Positions 1 to 7,681 of a stretch of 64,000 bases of DNA are shown here, one piece after another; positions within the stretch are counted from its first letter, which is position 1, and every line of letters begins with the position of its first letter. The notes under the pieces were generated by a model that was not told the DNA's origin, searched no databases, and saw only the letters and a program-made list of their open reading frames with translations. This DNA is from Nocardia ninae NBRC 108245. Lineage in GTDB: Bacteria; Actinomycetota; Actinomycetes; Mycobacteriales; Mycobacteriaceae. Location of the stretch: NCBI RefSeq assembly GCF_007990755.1, contig NZ_BJXA01000019.1, positions 1 through 64,000 of the forward strand, given 5' to 3'. The position numbers were made by a program, and so were the translations under genes.

Positions 1-514
1 CGCAGAGGACGGTCCGCGCGTGGCCGCCGCGCTGCAGGCGGCGCGCGTAGTTGAGCGCCGACAGCATGCCCGCGTCGCTGCCGCAGACCGTGGTATTCGG
101 CCCTTTCAGCTGATACCAGATGGCGCACTGCCCGGCGTGGAAGTTCATCAGGCCCGCAGGGATCTTGCCGGGGTCCACCTGGTACGGCTTCGCGTAACTC
201 CACGTGTCGCCCGCGAAGTCGACGACCGCCTGCATGTTGTCGCTGACGCTGAGCACCAGGCCGATCTCCGGGTCCGAGAACGGTCCGTCCGGACCGAGTC
301 CGAGCCTGCCGAGCAATTGCCCGACCACGGCCACGGCCAGCCCGGTGGCACGCTCCATCGACTGGGTCTTCTTGCGTCCCAGCGCTTCTCGGATGTCGAA
401 GTCGGGCACCAAGCGCGGACCGCTCGCCGGTTCGCCGAGTGCCGCCCTGATGTGGGCATTGGTATCGCGGCCCAGCGGCGAGTGCGCGGCCCAGGCGGTG
501 ATGAGGGTTCTCAT
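1..514 (-). CDS. Ketosynthase-like protein (KS-beta/chain-length-factor type), cut by window edge
   Basis: Only the N-terminal part (about 171 residues) is present; the gene runs off the left edge. The ATG at 514 overlaps the stop of the upstream ketosynthase (ATGA, 511-514), so the two are translationally coupled. The protein has the thiolase-fold N-terminus of a ketosynthase (start MRTLITAWAAHSPLG). At the nucleophile region it reads TTVCGSDAGMLSAL where active enzymes have DTACxSS, so the Cys position aligns with Asp. Pairing of an active KS with a KS lacking its Cys is typical of type II PKS KS-alpha/KS-beta pairs, in which the beta partner helps set chain length. By analogy it should heterodimerise with the 511-1716 product. 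The alignment was made by eye, and the C-terminal His motifs lie outside the window. Confidence 0.75.
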   Translation of the reverse strand, partial: MRTLITAWAAHSPLGRDTNAHIRAALGEPASGPRLVPDFDIREALGRKKTQSMERATGLAVAVVGQLLGRLGLGPDGPFSDPEIGLVLSVSDNMQAVVDFAGDTWSYAKPYQVDPGKIPAGLMNFHAGQCAIWYQLKGPNTTVCGSDAGMLSALNYARRLQRGGHARTVLC

Positions 515-1716
515 CGCGGCCTCCCCATGATGAGAACGGAATTGTTGCCGCCGAAGGCGAGCGCGTTGTTCTGGGCGATGCGCAGATCCGCGGTGCGCGC
601 CGTGTTGGGGACGCAATCGATGTCGATCTCCGGGTCCGGCTCGGTGTGATTGATCGTCGGCGGGATGAAGCCGGTCGACAGCGCCAGCGCGCAAGCCGCC
701 GCGGCCAGTGCGCTGGCGGCGCCCATCGCGTGCCCGAGCATCGATTTGATCGAGACCGTCGGTGGCGGCGCGGCGCCGAAAACCTGGCGAATGGCTGCCA
801 CCTCGGTGAGATCGTTCGCCTTGGTTCCCGTACCGTGCGCGGAGATGAAGTCCACCTGGTCCGGGGTGATGCCCGCCTGGGCATGGGCCCTGGTCATGCA
901 CCGGGCGACACTGTCGCGTTCGGGCGCCACCGGATGACTTGCGTCGCAGGACAATCCGTAGCCGAGGAGCTCGGCGTAGATGTGCGCGCCACGGGCCACC
1001 GCCGCCTCGAGGGTCTCCAGCACCAGGATCGCGCCGCCCTCGCCGGTGAGGATGCCCTTGCGGTTCCGGTCGAACGGCCGGCACAGCTCGGGCGCTATCG
1101 TGCCGAGCCGATAGAAACCGGCGAAGGTGTTGCGGCCGAGCGCATCCGCGCCGCCGCACAGCGCCAGGTCCGCCTCGCCCGCGGCGACGGCTTCGAATCC
1201 GTAACCGATGGCATAGTTGCCCGCCGCGCAGGCGGTAGGGATGGTCACCGCCTCGGTGCGCGTGCAACCCAGCTCCCTGGCGATATCCACCGACATCCGG
1301 CTGGACCGGTGCCGGCGGGCGGCCCCGGGGTCGATGGCCACGGTGCCGGTGGCGTACTGGTGCTCGACCTGGACCTCCACCTCCCGGCTCTCGCCGTTGG
1401 TGGTGCCGACGGCGATGATCGACCGCAGCAGGCGAGCCTCGGCCACCGGCATTCCGGCGTCCGCCAAGGCCATTCGGGCACAACCGACGGCGAACCGGGA
1501 GGCCCGGCCGAGGTCCGCCGGATCGAGCTCGCGAATCCATTGTCCGGCTGGATAATCCAGCACTTCACAGGCGTTGGTGTGCTCGAAACCCTCGGTCGAG
1601 AAGGCGGTGATCGGATGCGCGCCGGATCGACCGGCCCGCAGGGCTGCGGCGAACTCCGCCGCGCCGACACCGATGCTGCTGGCGATGCCGAGCCCGGTGA
1701 CCACCACCCGTCTCAC
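511..1716 (-). CDS. Beta-ketoacyl-ACP synthase (FabF/KS-alpha type)
   Basis: A complete 401-residue discrete ketosynthase, the usual length for FabF/KS-alpha. It performs decarboxylative Claisen condensation on ACP-bound acyl chains in the cytosol. The catalytic triad is visible: Cys in TIPTACAAGN, His in SAHGTGTKAND, and Lys/His in KSMLGHAMGA. The N-terminus is MRRVVVTGLGIAS. It starts with an ATGA overlap with the ACP gene (1713-1716) and ends overlapping the KS-like gene, so SDR-ACP-KS-KS-like form one operon read right to left. With a dedicated ACP and reductase but no AT, it looks like a highly reducing type II PKS or fatty-acid-like minimal set that borrows the malonyl transferase of primary metabolism. 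Whether it contributes to the modular PKS product is unknown. Confidence 0.9.
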   Translation of the reverse strand: MRRVVVTGLGIASSIGVGAAEFAAALRAGRSGAHPITAFSTEGFEHTNACEVLDYPAGQWIRELDPADLGRASRFAVGCARMALADAGMPVAEARLLRSIIAVGTTNGESREVEVQVEHQYATGTVAIDPGAARRHRSSRMSVDIARELGCTRTEAVTIPTACAAGNYAIGYGFEAVAAGEADLALCGGADALGRNTFAGFYRLGTIAPELCRPFDRNRKGILTGEGGAILVLETLEAAVARGAHIYAELLGYGLSCDASHPVAPERDSVARCMTRAHAQAGITPDQVDFISAHGTGTKANDLTEVAAIRQVFGAAPPPTVSIKSMLGHAMGAASALAAAACALALSTGFIPPTINHTEPDPEIDIDCVPNTARTADLRIAQNNALAFGGNNSVLIMGRPR

Positions 1717-1997
1717 CGGGCACCGTTCCCGCCGCCCGCCTCCGCCAGCGCCTCCAGCACGAGCGCGTAGGTACTGGCGAGGGTCACCATCTCGGGCAGG
1801 CGCTCCGGGCTGATGATGATGCCGAACCGGCGTTCCAGCGCGGCCAGGATCTGGATGCCCTGCAACGAATCCGCGTCGTAGTCCTCGCGGAAGTCGCCGT
1901 TCCAGGAAATCTCCGCGGCGTCGAGTTCCAGGACTCCGGCGACGATATCGACCATCGCATCGCGGATATCGGCATCGATCTCGGTACTCTGCGTCAT
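1713..1997 (-). CDS. Acyl carrier protein
   Basis: A 94-residue acidic carrier protein. The phosphopantetheine attachment serine lies in YDADSLQGIQIL (about residue 44), equivalent to the DSL motif of FAS and type II PKS carriers. It would be converted to the holo form by a phosphopantetheinyl transferase not seen here and carry the chain for the neighbouring KS pair. It overlaps the ketosynthase by ATGA and sits 63 bases downstream of the SDR, giving an SDR-ACP-KS-KS-like operon. ATG at 1997 is the only sensible start, preceded by GAGGAGC about 5 bases upstream on the minus strand. Confidence 0.9.
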   Translation of the reverse strand: MTQSTEIDADIRDAMVDIVAGVLELDAAEISWNGDFREDYDADSLQGIQILAALERRFGIIISPERLPEMVTLASTYALVLEALAEAGGGNGAR

Positions 1998-2060
1998 TGT
2001 CGTGCTCCTCTGTGTCCGCGCGGTCTCAGCGCAGGTCGAGTGGGAAAAACGTGCCGCCGC

Positions 2061-2831
2061 TCACCATTCGGGTCTGCCCAGACCCAATTGGGCCCCCGCG
2101 CCGCCGTCGACGGAGATGGTGGCGCCGGTGGTGTACGCGGCGTCGGGGCCTGCCAGATGGACGACCATGCCCGCGATGTCCTCGACGCGGGCGAACCCGC
2201 GCAGCGGAACCTGTTTCTTGATGCCTTTGGTCCCCTTGTCAACCAGCTCTGCTACCAGATCGGTCGGTGTGAAACCCGGCAGCACCGCGTTGACTCGGAT
2301 ACCGAATCGGGCGAATTCGATGGCGGCACAGCGGGTGAACGCGTTGATCGCGCCCTTGGACGCGGCGTAGTTGGCCTGGCCGACCCAGCCGCGCTCGCTC
2401 ATCACCGAGGAGATGTTGACGATCGCGCCCTCCCCCTGGCGCATGAAGTGCTGCTGCACCGACTTGGTGCCGTTGAAGACGCCGCCGAAGTTCACCGCCA
2501 TCACCGACTGCCAGTCGTCGGCGGTCATGTGGAAGATGAGTTTGTCGTTCGCGATGCCCGCGTTGTTGACCAGGATGTGCAGGCCGCCGAGTTCGGCGAT
2601 CGCCCGCTGCGTGATCGCCTGCGCGGCTTCGGGATCGGAGACGTCGCCGGCCACGGCGATGGCGCGCCTGCCCCCGGACTCGAGCTCGGCGATCAGCTCT
2701 TTCGCCGCCGCGTCGCTGGTGCGATAGTTCACCGCCACATCGGCGCCCTCGGCGGCCAGCGCCAGGCAGATCGCGCGGCCGATACCGCGCGCGCCACCGG
2801 TGACCAGTGCGACCTTGCCGTCCAGTTTCAT
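2061..2831 (-). CDS. FabG-like short-chain dehydrogenase, 3-oxoacyl-ACP reductase
   Basis: A 256-residue classical SDR. It shows the cofactor motif TGGARGIGR near the N-terminus, the structural NNAG motif, and catalytic Ser/Tyr/Lys in NISSVMSERGWVGQANYAASK. The likely role is NADPH-dependent reduction of the beta-keto thioester made by the adjacent KS pair and carried by the adjacent ACP. I place the start at the ATG at 2831, just before KLDGKVALVTGG, because family members begin there. A GTG 33 bases further upstream would add eleven residues without family support. It is the first gene of a minus-strand operon and is divergent from the TetR gene at 3056, which is the natural candidate to repress it. 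Confidence 0.88.
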   Translation of the reverse strand: MKLDGKVALVTGGARGIGRAICLALAAEGADVAVNYRTSDAAAKELIAELESGGRRAIAVAGDVSDPEAAQAITQRAIAELGGLHILVNNAGIANDKLIFHMTADDWQSVMAVNFGGVFNGTKSVQQHFMRQGEGAIVNISSVMSERGWVGQANYAASKGAINAFTRCAAIEFARFGIRVNAVLPGFTPTDLVAELVDKGTKGIKKQVPLRGFARVEDIAGMVVHLAGPDAAYTTGATISVDGGAGAQLGLGRPEW

Positions 2832-3055
2832 CGCGCACGCACCCTGGCGATCCGCTGTTGCCACCGGGCGAACAGCGCGAAAAACGCTGCCGCACCGGCC
2901 TGCTGGGCAATTCGAGCGTTCACGCCGCCCCCCTATATAACAATGGGCTATTATTATGTAACACTGTTCTACAACATTCGCCGTCTAACCGTCAACCAGA
3001 GGCGAACGGTTACTCTGACAAGTCCAGACGCCCCCGACCGAGGAGCCACACTGCT
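2832..3055. promoter_or_regulatory. Divergent promoter region with an inverted-repeat operator candidate
   Basis: This AT-richer gap separates the SDR-ACP-KS operon (minus) from the TetR gene (plus). At 2957-2973 lies TGTAACACTGTTCTACA, an interrupted palindrome (TGTA-n2-AC-n-GT-n2-TACA) of the size TetR dimers bind. The AT-rich stretch CTATATAACAATGGGCTATTATTATG sits just to its left, in pieces resembling -10 boxes. Autoregulation and control of the left operon by the adjacent TetR is inferred from layout; no binding data can be read from sequence. Confidence 0.45.
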
Positions 3056-3652
3056 ATGGCCGACCGCGCCCGCACCCCGAGCAAGGACGTCGAGCGTGCG
3101 CTCATCGAGGCCGCCGAGGTGGTGCTGATCCGCGACGGTCTGGCCGGCGTCACCGTGCGCGCGGTCGCCGCCGAGGCCAGCGTGGCGCCGATGGGCGTCT
3201 ACAACCGATTCAGCGGAAAGGACGGCCTGGAATGCGAACTGCTCATCCGCGGCTTCCAGAGCCTGCGAGCCGAAGTCCGCGCGCCCGCCGATGCCGAACC
3301 GCTCACCAGGCTGCGCGAGTCGGCCATCGGATACCGCCGCTTCGCCATCGAGCACCCGCAGCACTACCAGATGATGTTCCACCACCCCTCGGCCGGTAAG
3401 CACTTCGCCAACAAGGCCGTTCAGGAAAGCGCCAGCGGCACGTTCGACGAACTGGTCGCCCATATCGGCTACGCCATCGCCCGCGGCGCGATCACCGAGG
3501 GCGACGCGGTGGAACGCGCCCAGCAGTTCTGGTCGGCACTGCACGGCGCCGTGTCGCTCGAACTCAACGGCGCCATTCGCACCCCCGACCCGGCGGCCAC
3601 CTACGCCCAGCTGGTCGAGCTGCTCATCCACGGCCTGCGCAACGGCGGCTGA
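3056..3652 (+). CDS. TetR-family transcriptional regulator
   Basis: A 198-residue TetR regulator. The N-terminal helix-turn-helix reads GLAGVTVRAVAAEASVAPMGVYNRFSGKD without a break, as in the family. The C-terminal ligand-binding half (about residues 80-195) has a WHG-type look, with Trp-Ser-Ala-Leu-His-Gly near residue 160. ATG at 3056 is chosen because AGGAG at 3041-3045 stands ten bases upstream; a longer in-frame reading from 2807 would run through the operator region. It diverges from the ketoreductase operon and probably represses it and itself through the inverted repeat at 2957-2973. The ligand is unknown. A bidirectional terminator separates it from the convergent thioesterase gene. 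Confidence 0.88.
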   Translation: MADRARTPSKDVERALIEAAEVVLIRDGLAGVTVRAVAAEASVAPMGVYNRFSGKDGLECELLIRGFQSLRAEVRAPADAEPLTRLRESAIGYRRFAIEHPQHYQMMFHHPSAGKHFANKAVQESASGTFDELVAHIGYAIARGAITEGDAVERAQQFWSALHGAVSLELNGAIRTPDPAATYAQLVELLIHGLRNGG

Positions 3653-3665
3653 CCGACGCGCCGTG

Positions 3666-3690
3666 CCCCCGCCCCGGCTTCGAGCGGGGG
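3666..3690. terminator. Hairpin between convergent genes
   Basis: CCCCCGC (3666-3672) pairs with GCGGGGG (3684-3690) around an 11-base loop, in the 50-base gap between the convergent TetR and thioesterase genes. It has no T-run, as is common in high-GC actinomycete terminators. Confidence 0.5.
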
Positions 3691-3702
3691 TTCGGCATGC
3701 GG

Positions 3703-4479
3703 TCACGGCAGAAACGCTGCGCTGCGGGCGATTTCGTGCCGCGGCTGGTCGCCGACCTTGTCCGCGATCAGGTCCGCCAGCTCGAGCGTTTTCGCGGAGT
3801 TGTAGAAGTGCCCGCCCTCGAAGACCCGCAGGTCGAATTCGGACGTCGTGTGCGCCGCCCAGGCGCGCGCTTCCGCCACGCTCACCTCGGGGTCGTCCCT
3901 GCCGATCAAGGCGGTGATCGGACTGGCGATGCTGCTGCCGGGACGCGGCCGATAGGTCTCGATGGCCTTGTAGTCGCCACGGAGTACCGGAAGTGCTGAA
4001 CGCAGGATCTCTTCGTCGTCCAGCACCCGACCGGCGGTGCCGTTCAGTTTCCGGATCTCGTCGATGATGTCGCGGTCCCGGCCGAGATGGACAGTGCCAC
4101 GCCGGAACGTCGACGGTGCGCGTCGCGCCGACGCGAACAACCGCGTGGCCTCGAAGTTTCCGGCTTGCGCGACCTCGTAGGCCACCACGGCGCCCATGCT
4201 GTGCCCGAACAGCGCCAAAGGCTTGTCGCGCAAGGATTCCATGACCGGTCCGAGCAAGTCGGCGAGCCGGTGGATCGAGTCGACCACCGGCTCGTTGCGG
4301 CGGTTCTGCCTGCCCGGATACTGGATCGCCACCACCTCGACGCGCGGGCTGAGGGCCTTGGCCAGCGTGAAGAACGAGCTCGCCGCCCCGCCCGCATGCG
4401 GAAAACACACCAATCGGACCGGCGCCTGCGGCATCGGCATGAATCGGACAGTCCATTGATCAATATCTGTCAGTGTCAT
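3703..4479 (-). CDS. Type II thioesterase (PKS editing hydrolase)
   Basis: A 258-residue alpha/beta hydrolase of the type II (external) thioesterase family. Visible motifs are FPHAGGAASSF near residue 25 (oxyanion region), the nucleophile elbow GHSMG near residue 94, a likely Asp in RDDPEV and the catalytic His in GGHFYN near the C-terminus. Such enzymes free stalled or mis-primed carrier proteins of modular PKSs by hydrolysing short acyl thioesters. That role fits here, because the assembly line ends in a reductase and has no chain-releasing thioesterase. ATG at 4479 is preceded by AAGGAAGAG. It lies 42 bases downstream of the flavin monooxygenase gene and is probably cotranscribed with it. 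ScoT of the coelimycin cluster is a family parallel. Confidence 0.9.
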   Translation of the reverse strand: MTLTDIDQWTVRFMPMPQAPVRLVCFPHAGGAASSFFTLAKALSPRVEVVAIQYPGRQNRRNEPVVDSIHRLADLLGPVMESLRDKPLALFGHSMGAVVAYEVAQAGNFEATRLFASARRAPSTFRRGTVHLGRDRDIIDEIRKLNGTAGRVLDDEEILRSALPVLRGDYKAIETYRPRPGSSIASPITALIGRDDPEVSVAEARAWAAHTTSEFDLRVFEGGHFYNSAKTLELADLIADKVGDQPRHEIARSAAFLP

Positions 4480-4521
4480 AGCTCTTCCTTCTCGCGGCGG
4501 ATGGCAGCCCGGGAGTGGGCA

Positions 4522-5823
4522 CTACGTGGGCTGCAGATGGGCGAGCAGCGCGGGATCCATGAGCGCCGGCAGCGGGTCGACCAGGCCGAACACCCGCAGG
4601 CAGGCGATCGCGACCTCGGCGTTCTCGTGCGCGGCGTCCTGCAGGTGCCCGACGTGCTCGATGATCTGCATCAGCTCGGCGGGCCGCTCGCCGGGCACCC
4701 CGGGCAGGCTCAGATCGCTGGTGATCGCCATTTCCCAGACCCCGTCGACGACCTCGGCGGCCAACTCGGCGAAGAACGCCGCCGCGTCCGGTCGCCCGGC
4801 GCCGAGGTGCCTGCGCAACACCCGCGCGCCCATCGCGGCGACCGACATCCCATGCCCGTACACCGGATTGAAGCTGCACACGGCGTCGCCGAGCACCAGA
4901 AGTCCGGCGGGGAAGTCCGTCATCCGCTGGTAATGCCTGCGCAGGTTCGCCGGATACCGGTACCGCATCGGGCCGGAGATGGGTTCGGATACCTCGAGCA
5001 CCTCGTACATGTCCGGTGCGGCGAACTTCTTGCAGAACTCGCGGAAGCCGTCGAAATCGGTGGGCGGGGCGCCGCCGAGCACGCCGTAGGCGGTGGCGAT
5101 GACCCGCCCGCCGTCGACGCGCTGCAGGCTGCCCCCGGTCGGATTATCCGGCCCGGCAACGGTATTGATCACGATGTCGTCGCCGAGCGCGTCCTCGGGA
5201 GTACGGCAGTAGAAGGTCACGTAACCGACGTCGATGCGGTGCTTCTCCTCCGCCACCCGCGGATACCCCAGCTCGGCCAGCCAGGCGGGCGTGCGCGAAC
5301 CGCGGCCGGTCGTGTCGAGCACCACGTCCGCGGCCAGTTCCTGTTCGACGCCGTCGCGCAGCACCCGGACACCGGTCACCTCGCGCTGATCAGCGCCCGT
5401 GGTCAGGCGCAGGATATTCGTGCCGGTCCACAGTTCGACCTGCGGTAACGCGCGCACTCTTTCCCGGATACGGAATTCGCGGAACGGCCGCGAACTGGCG
5501 ACCACCGGTAACCCGGAATCACCCTTGGCGAATGGGCGTCCGCCGAATATCCACCGCACATTCCGGGACAGATCGCCGCGCGGCGCGCCGGCCGCGACGA
5601 GTTCGTCCATGATCCCGGGGAACAGCTCCTCGACGGCCTGCTGACCGCCCGCGAGCAGGTCGTGCGCGTGTTCGCCCTGTGGCACCCCGCGGCGCGGTTC
5701 GGCGGTCTCGGACAGCATGTCTCGATCCACCACCGTTACCCGGTCATAGTGTTCGGCGGCGACCCTGGCGGCACACAGGCCCCCGATCCCGGCGCCGAGT
5801 ACCACCGCGTGCGCACTATTCAT
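4522..5823 (-). CDS. FAD-dependent monooxygenase/epoxidase (PHBH fold)
   Basis: A 433-residue flavoprotein. The N-terminal FAD-binding Rossmann motif is GAGIGGLCAARVAAEHYDRV, and the second FAD contact is GDAVCSFNPVYGHGMS near residue 320. The length and GD motif fit group A monooxygenases related to squalene and polyether epoxidases. It probably epoxidises or hydroxylates the polyketide, for example its diene, since polyketide-alkaloid clusters carry such oxidases. A halogenase is less likely because I do not see the WxWxIP motif. ATG at 5823 has AAGGAG eight bases upstream. The gene is divergent from the aminotransferase (244 bases between) and upstream of the type II thioesterase. The exact reaction is not readable from sequence. 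Confidence 0.78.
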   Translation of the reverse strand: MNSAHAVVLGAGIGGLCAARVAAEHYDRVTVVDRDMLSETAEPRRGVPQGEHAHDLLAGGQQAVEELFPGIMDELVAAGAPRGDLSRNVRWIFGGRPFAKGDSGLPVVASSRPFREFRIRERVRALPQVELWTGTNILRLTTGADQREVTGVRVLRDGVEQELAADVVLDTTGRGSRTPAWLAELGYPRVAEEKHRIDVGYVTFYCRTPEDALGDDIVINTVAGPDNPTGGSLQRVDGGRVIATAYGVLGGAPPTDFDGFREFCKKFAAPDMYEVLEVSEPISGPMRYRYPANLRRHYQRMTDFPAGLLVLGDAVCSFNPVYGHGMSVAAMGARVLRRHLGAGRPDAAAFFAELAAEVVDGVWEMAITSDLSLPGVPGERPAELMQIIEHVGHLQDAAHENAEVAIACLRVFGLVDPLPALMDPALLAHLQPT

Positions 5824-6067
5824 CGCGAATAACTCCTTGTGGAAATTCCGGGATCATTTCTGCTAAAACCAAATTAGCTCCCACTACCCAACGGGCCGCC
5901 CATTCACCGATAACCAGTCGGCAACCCGACCGTGCGAAATGGCGATTACCGGGCGATGACCGATTATTGACCAGCCTGATTACCGGCCGTCGTTACCGTC
6001 AGGAATTCATAGGGTAATTTCCGGCGCGCGCGATATTGCGGCCGCCGGCCGTACTGGAGGAGATGGC
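5824..6067. promoter_or_regulatory. Divergent promoter region with direct repeats
   Basis: This gap separates the flavin monooxygenase (minus) from the aminotransferase (plus). GATTACCGG occurs twice in the same orientation (5944-5952 and 5978-5986), 34 bases apart or about three helical turns. A related GTTACCGTC follows at 5991-5999. Direct repeats at whole-turn spacing suit an OmpR-type DNA-binding regulator such as a SARP, though canonical SARP heptamers are spaced 11 or 22 bases apart. GGAGGAGA (6056-6063) is the aminotransferase ribosome binding site. Confidence 0.35.
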
Positions 6068-7645
6068 ATGGATTCCGTTGTCGACGGCCTGGAACTCGCA
6101 GAACCTCAGATGCGTGAGGTCCTGTCGATGGCCAAGCTCGATGTCGAGTACGTTCGGGCCGAGGGAAACAGCCTCTACCACCTCGACGCACAGCAGGAGG
6201 AAGTCCGGGTCGTCGACTTCGTCGGTGGCTACGCCTCGCTGCTGCTCGGGCACAGCAACCCGGAGATCATCGCGCACGCCAAGGCGACCCTGGACGCGCA
6301 GACCCCCGTGTACGTGCCGATCGCCATCCACTCCGCGGCCAACCGGGTAGCGCACCAGCTCAACGCGATCATCCACCGCGAAACCGGCAGCACCGAGCCC
6401 TATTTCGCGATCTTCGCCAGTACCGGCGCCGAGGCAATCGAGTCCTCGCTCAAGCATGCCGAGTTCGTCCGCACCGCCCGGATCTCGGCGCTGACCGACG
6501 AGATCGGCTCGCACGTCGAGCAGGTGCGTGCGGCCATCAAGAACGGCGACGCGTCGGTGGCCGAGGCCGCCTACGCGCGGCTCGGCCTCAGCGGGACCGG
6601 GATCGAGGGTTTCGAGGAGGTCGCCGCCGAGGTGCAGCGCCGCAACGCCGAGACCAGCGCGACCCCGCCGCGTTTCCTCGCGGTCGAGGGCGCGTTCCAC
6701 GGCAAGCTGGTCGGCAGCGTGCAGCTCACCCACAACGCGAGCTTCCGCGGCCCGTTCGAGGCGATGGCCGCGCGCGCCGACTTCGTCCCCTTCAACGATC
6801 CGGCGGCGGTGGCCGAGGTGGCCGCGCGCGGCCGGGCCCAGCTGCTCGACCTCGTGCTGACCGACGGCGTGGCCGCCCTCGTCGAGCGCGACTTCCCGAC
6901 CTACTGCGCGTTCGTGCTCGAGCCCATTCAGGGTGAGGGCGGCATCAAGCCGGTGACGGCCGAGTTCGCCGCCGCGGTCCGGCAGGCCTGCGACACGCTG
7001 GACTGCCCGCTGATCCTCGATGAGATCCAGTGCGGCATGGGACGTTCCGGCAAGTTCTTCGCCAGCTCGCTGGTCGGGCTGCACGGCGACTACTACGTCT
7101 TGGCGAAGAGTCTCGGCGGCGGTATCGCCAAGAACTCGGTGATGCTGGTGCGCGGCGCGCACTATCGCAAGGAGTTCGAGCTGATCCACAGCTCCACCTT
7201 CGCCAAGGACGGGTTCTCCAGCGCCATCGCGCTGAAGGTGCTGGAACTGCTCGAGGCCGAGGACGGTAAGGCCTACCGGCTCGCCGAGGAGCGCGGCGGC
7301 GCGCTGCGGGACATGCTGAACCGGGTCGCCGCGGACAACCCGGACACGGTCAAAGAGGTCAGGGGCAAGGGGCTGATGCTCGGCCTCGAATTCCAGGACC
7401 TGACCGGTTCGAGCGCACCGATGATCTCGGGCTTCGCGCACGCGGGCGTGATCGGTTACGTCATCGCCGGATACCTGCTGCGCGGGCACCGAGTTCGGGT
7501 GCTGCCCACCGGTAGCGCACCGCACACGCTGCGGTTCACCCCGTCGATCCAGCTCTCCGACGCCGACATCGACCAACTGGAGACCGCGTTGCGCGATATC
7601 TGCGAGGTGCTGCGCACCGAGGACGAGCAGCGGCTCTTCGGCTGA
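6068..7645 (+). CDS. Class III PLP-dependent aminotransferase (omega-transaminase)
   Basis: A 525-residue fold-type I aminotransferase, somewhat longer than the usual 430-460 because of an insert around residues 140-215. Visible signatures are the PLP-cradle segment IFASTGAEAIESSLKHAE, the Asp motif LILDEIQCGMGRSGKFF near residue 320 and the probable Schiff-base lysine in LAKSLGGG near residue 345. The reaction would be amino transfer to an aldehyde. Since the last PKS module ends in a thioester reductase that gives an aldehyde, this enzyme most likely makes the terminal primary amine that closes into a cyclic imine, as CpkG does in coelimycin biosynthesis. ATG at 6068 has GGAGGAGA upstream. 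The FAD oxidase follows 36 bases downstream in the same operon. Confidence 0.85.
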   Translation: MDSVVDGLELAEPQMREVLSMAKLDVEYVRAEGNSLYHLDAQQEEVRVVDFVGGYASLLLGHSNPEIIAHAKATLDAQTPVYVPIAIHSAANRVAHQLNAIIHRETGSTEPYFAIFASTGAEAIESSLKHAEFVRTARISALTDEIGSHVEQVRAAIKNGDASVAEAAYARLGLSGTGIEGFEEVAAEVQRRNAETSATPPRFLAVEGAFHGKLVGSVQLTHNASFRGPFEAMAARADFVPFNDPAAVAEVAARGRAQLLDLVLTDGVAALVERDFPTYCAFVLEPIQGEGGIKPVTAEFAAAVRQACDTLDCPLILDEIQCGMGRSGKFFASSLVGLHGDYYVLAKSLGGGIAKNSVMLVRGAHYRKEFELIHSSTFAKDGFSSAIALKVLELLEAEDGKAYRLAEERGGALRDMLNRVAADNPDTVKEVRGKGLMLGLEFQDLTGSSAPMISGFAHAGVIGYVIAGYLLRGHRVRVLPTGSAPHTLRFTPSIQLSDADIDQLETALRDICEVLRTEDEQRLFG

Positions 7646-7681
7646 CGAGTATTCGTACCCAACGAGGAAAGGCTCGCTGAC

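Noticed and set aside
4522-5823. Flavin-dependent halogenase
   Set aside because: FAD motifs fit, but no WxWxIP halogenase motif is seen.
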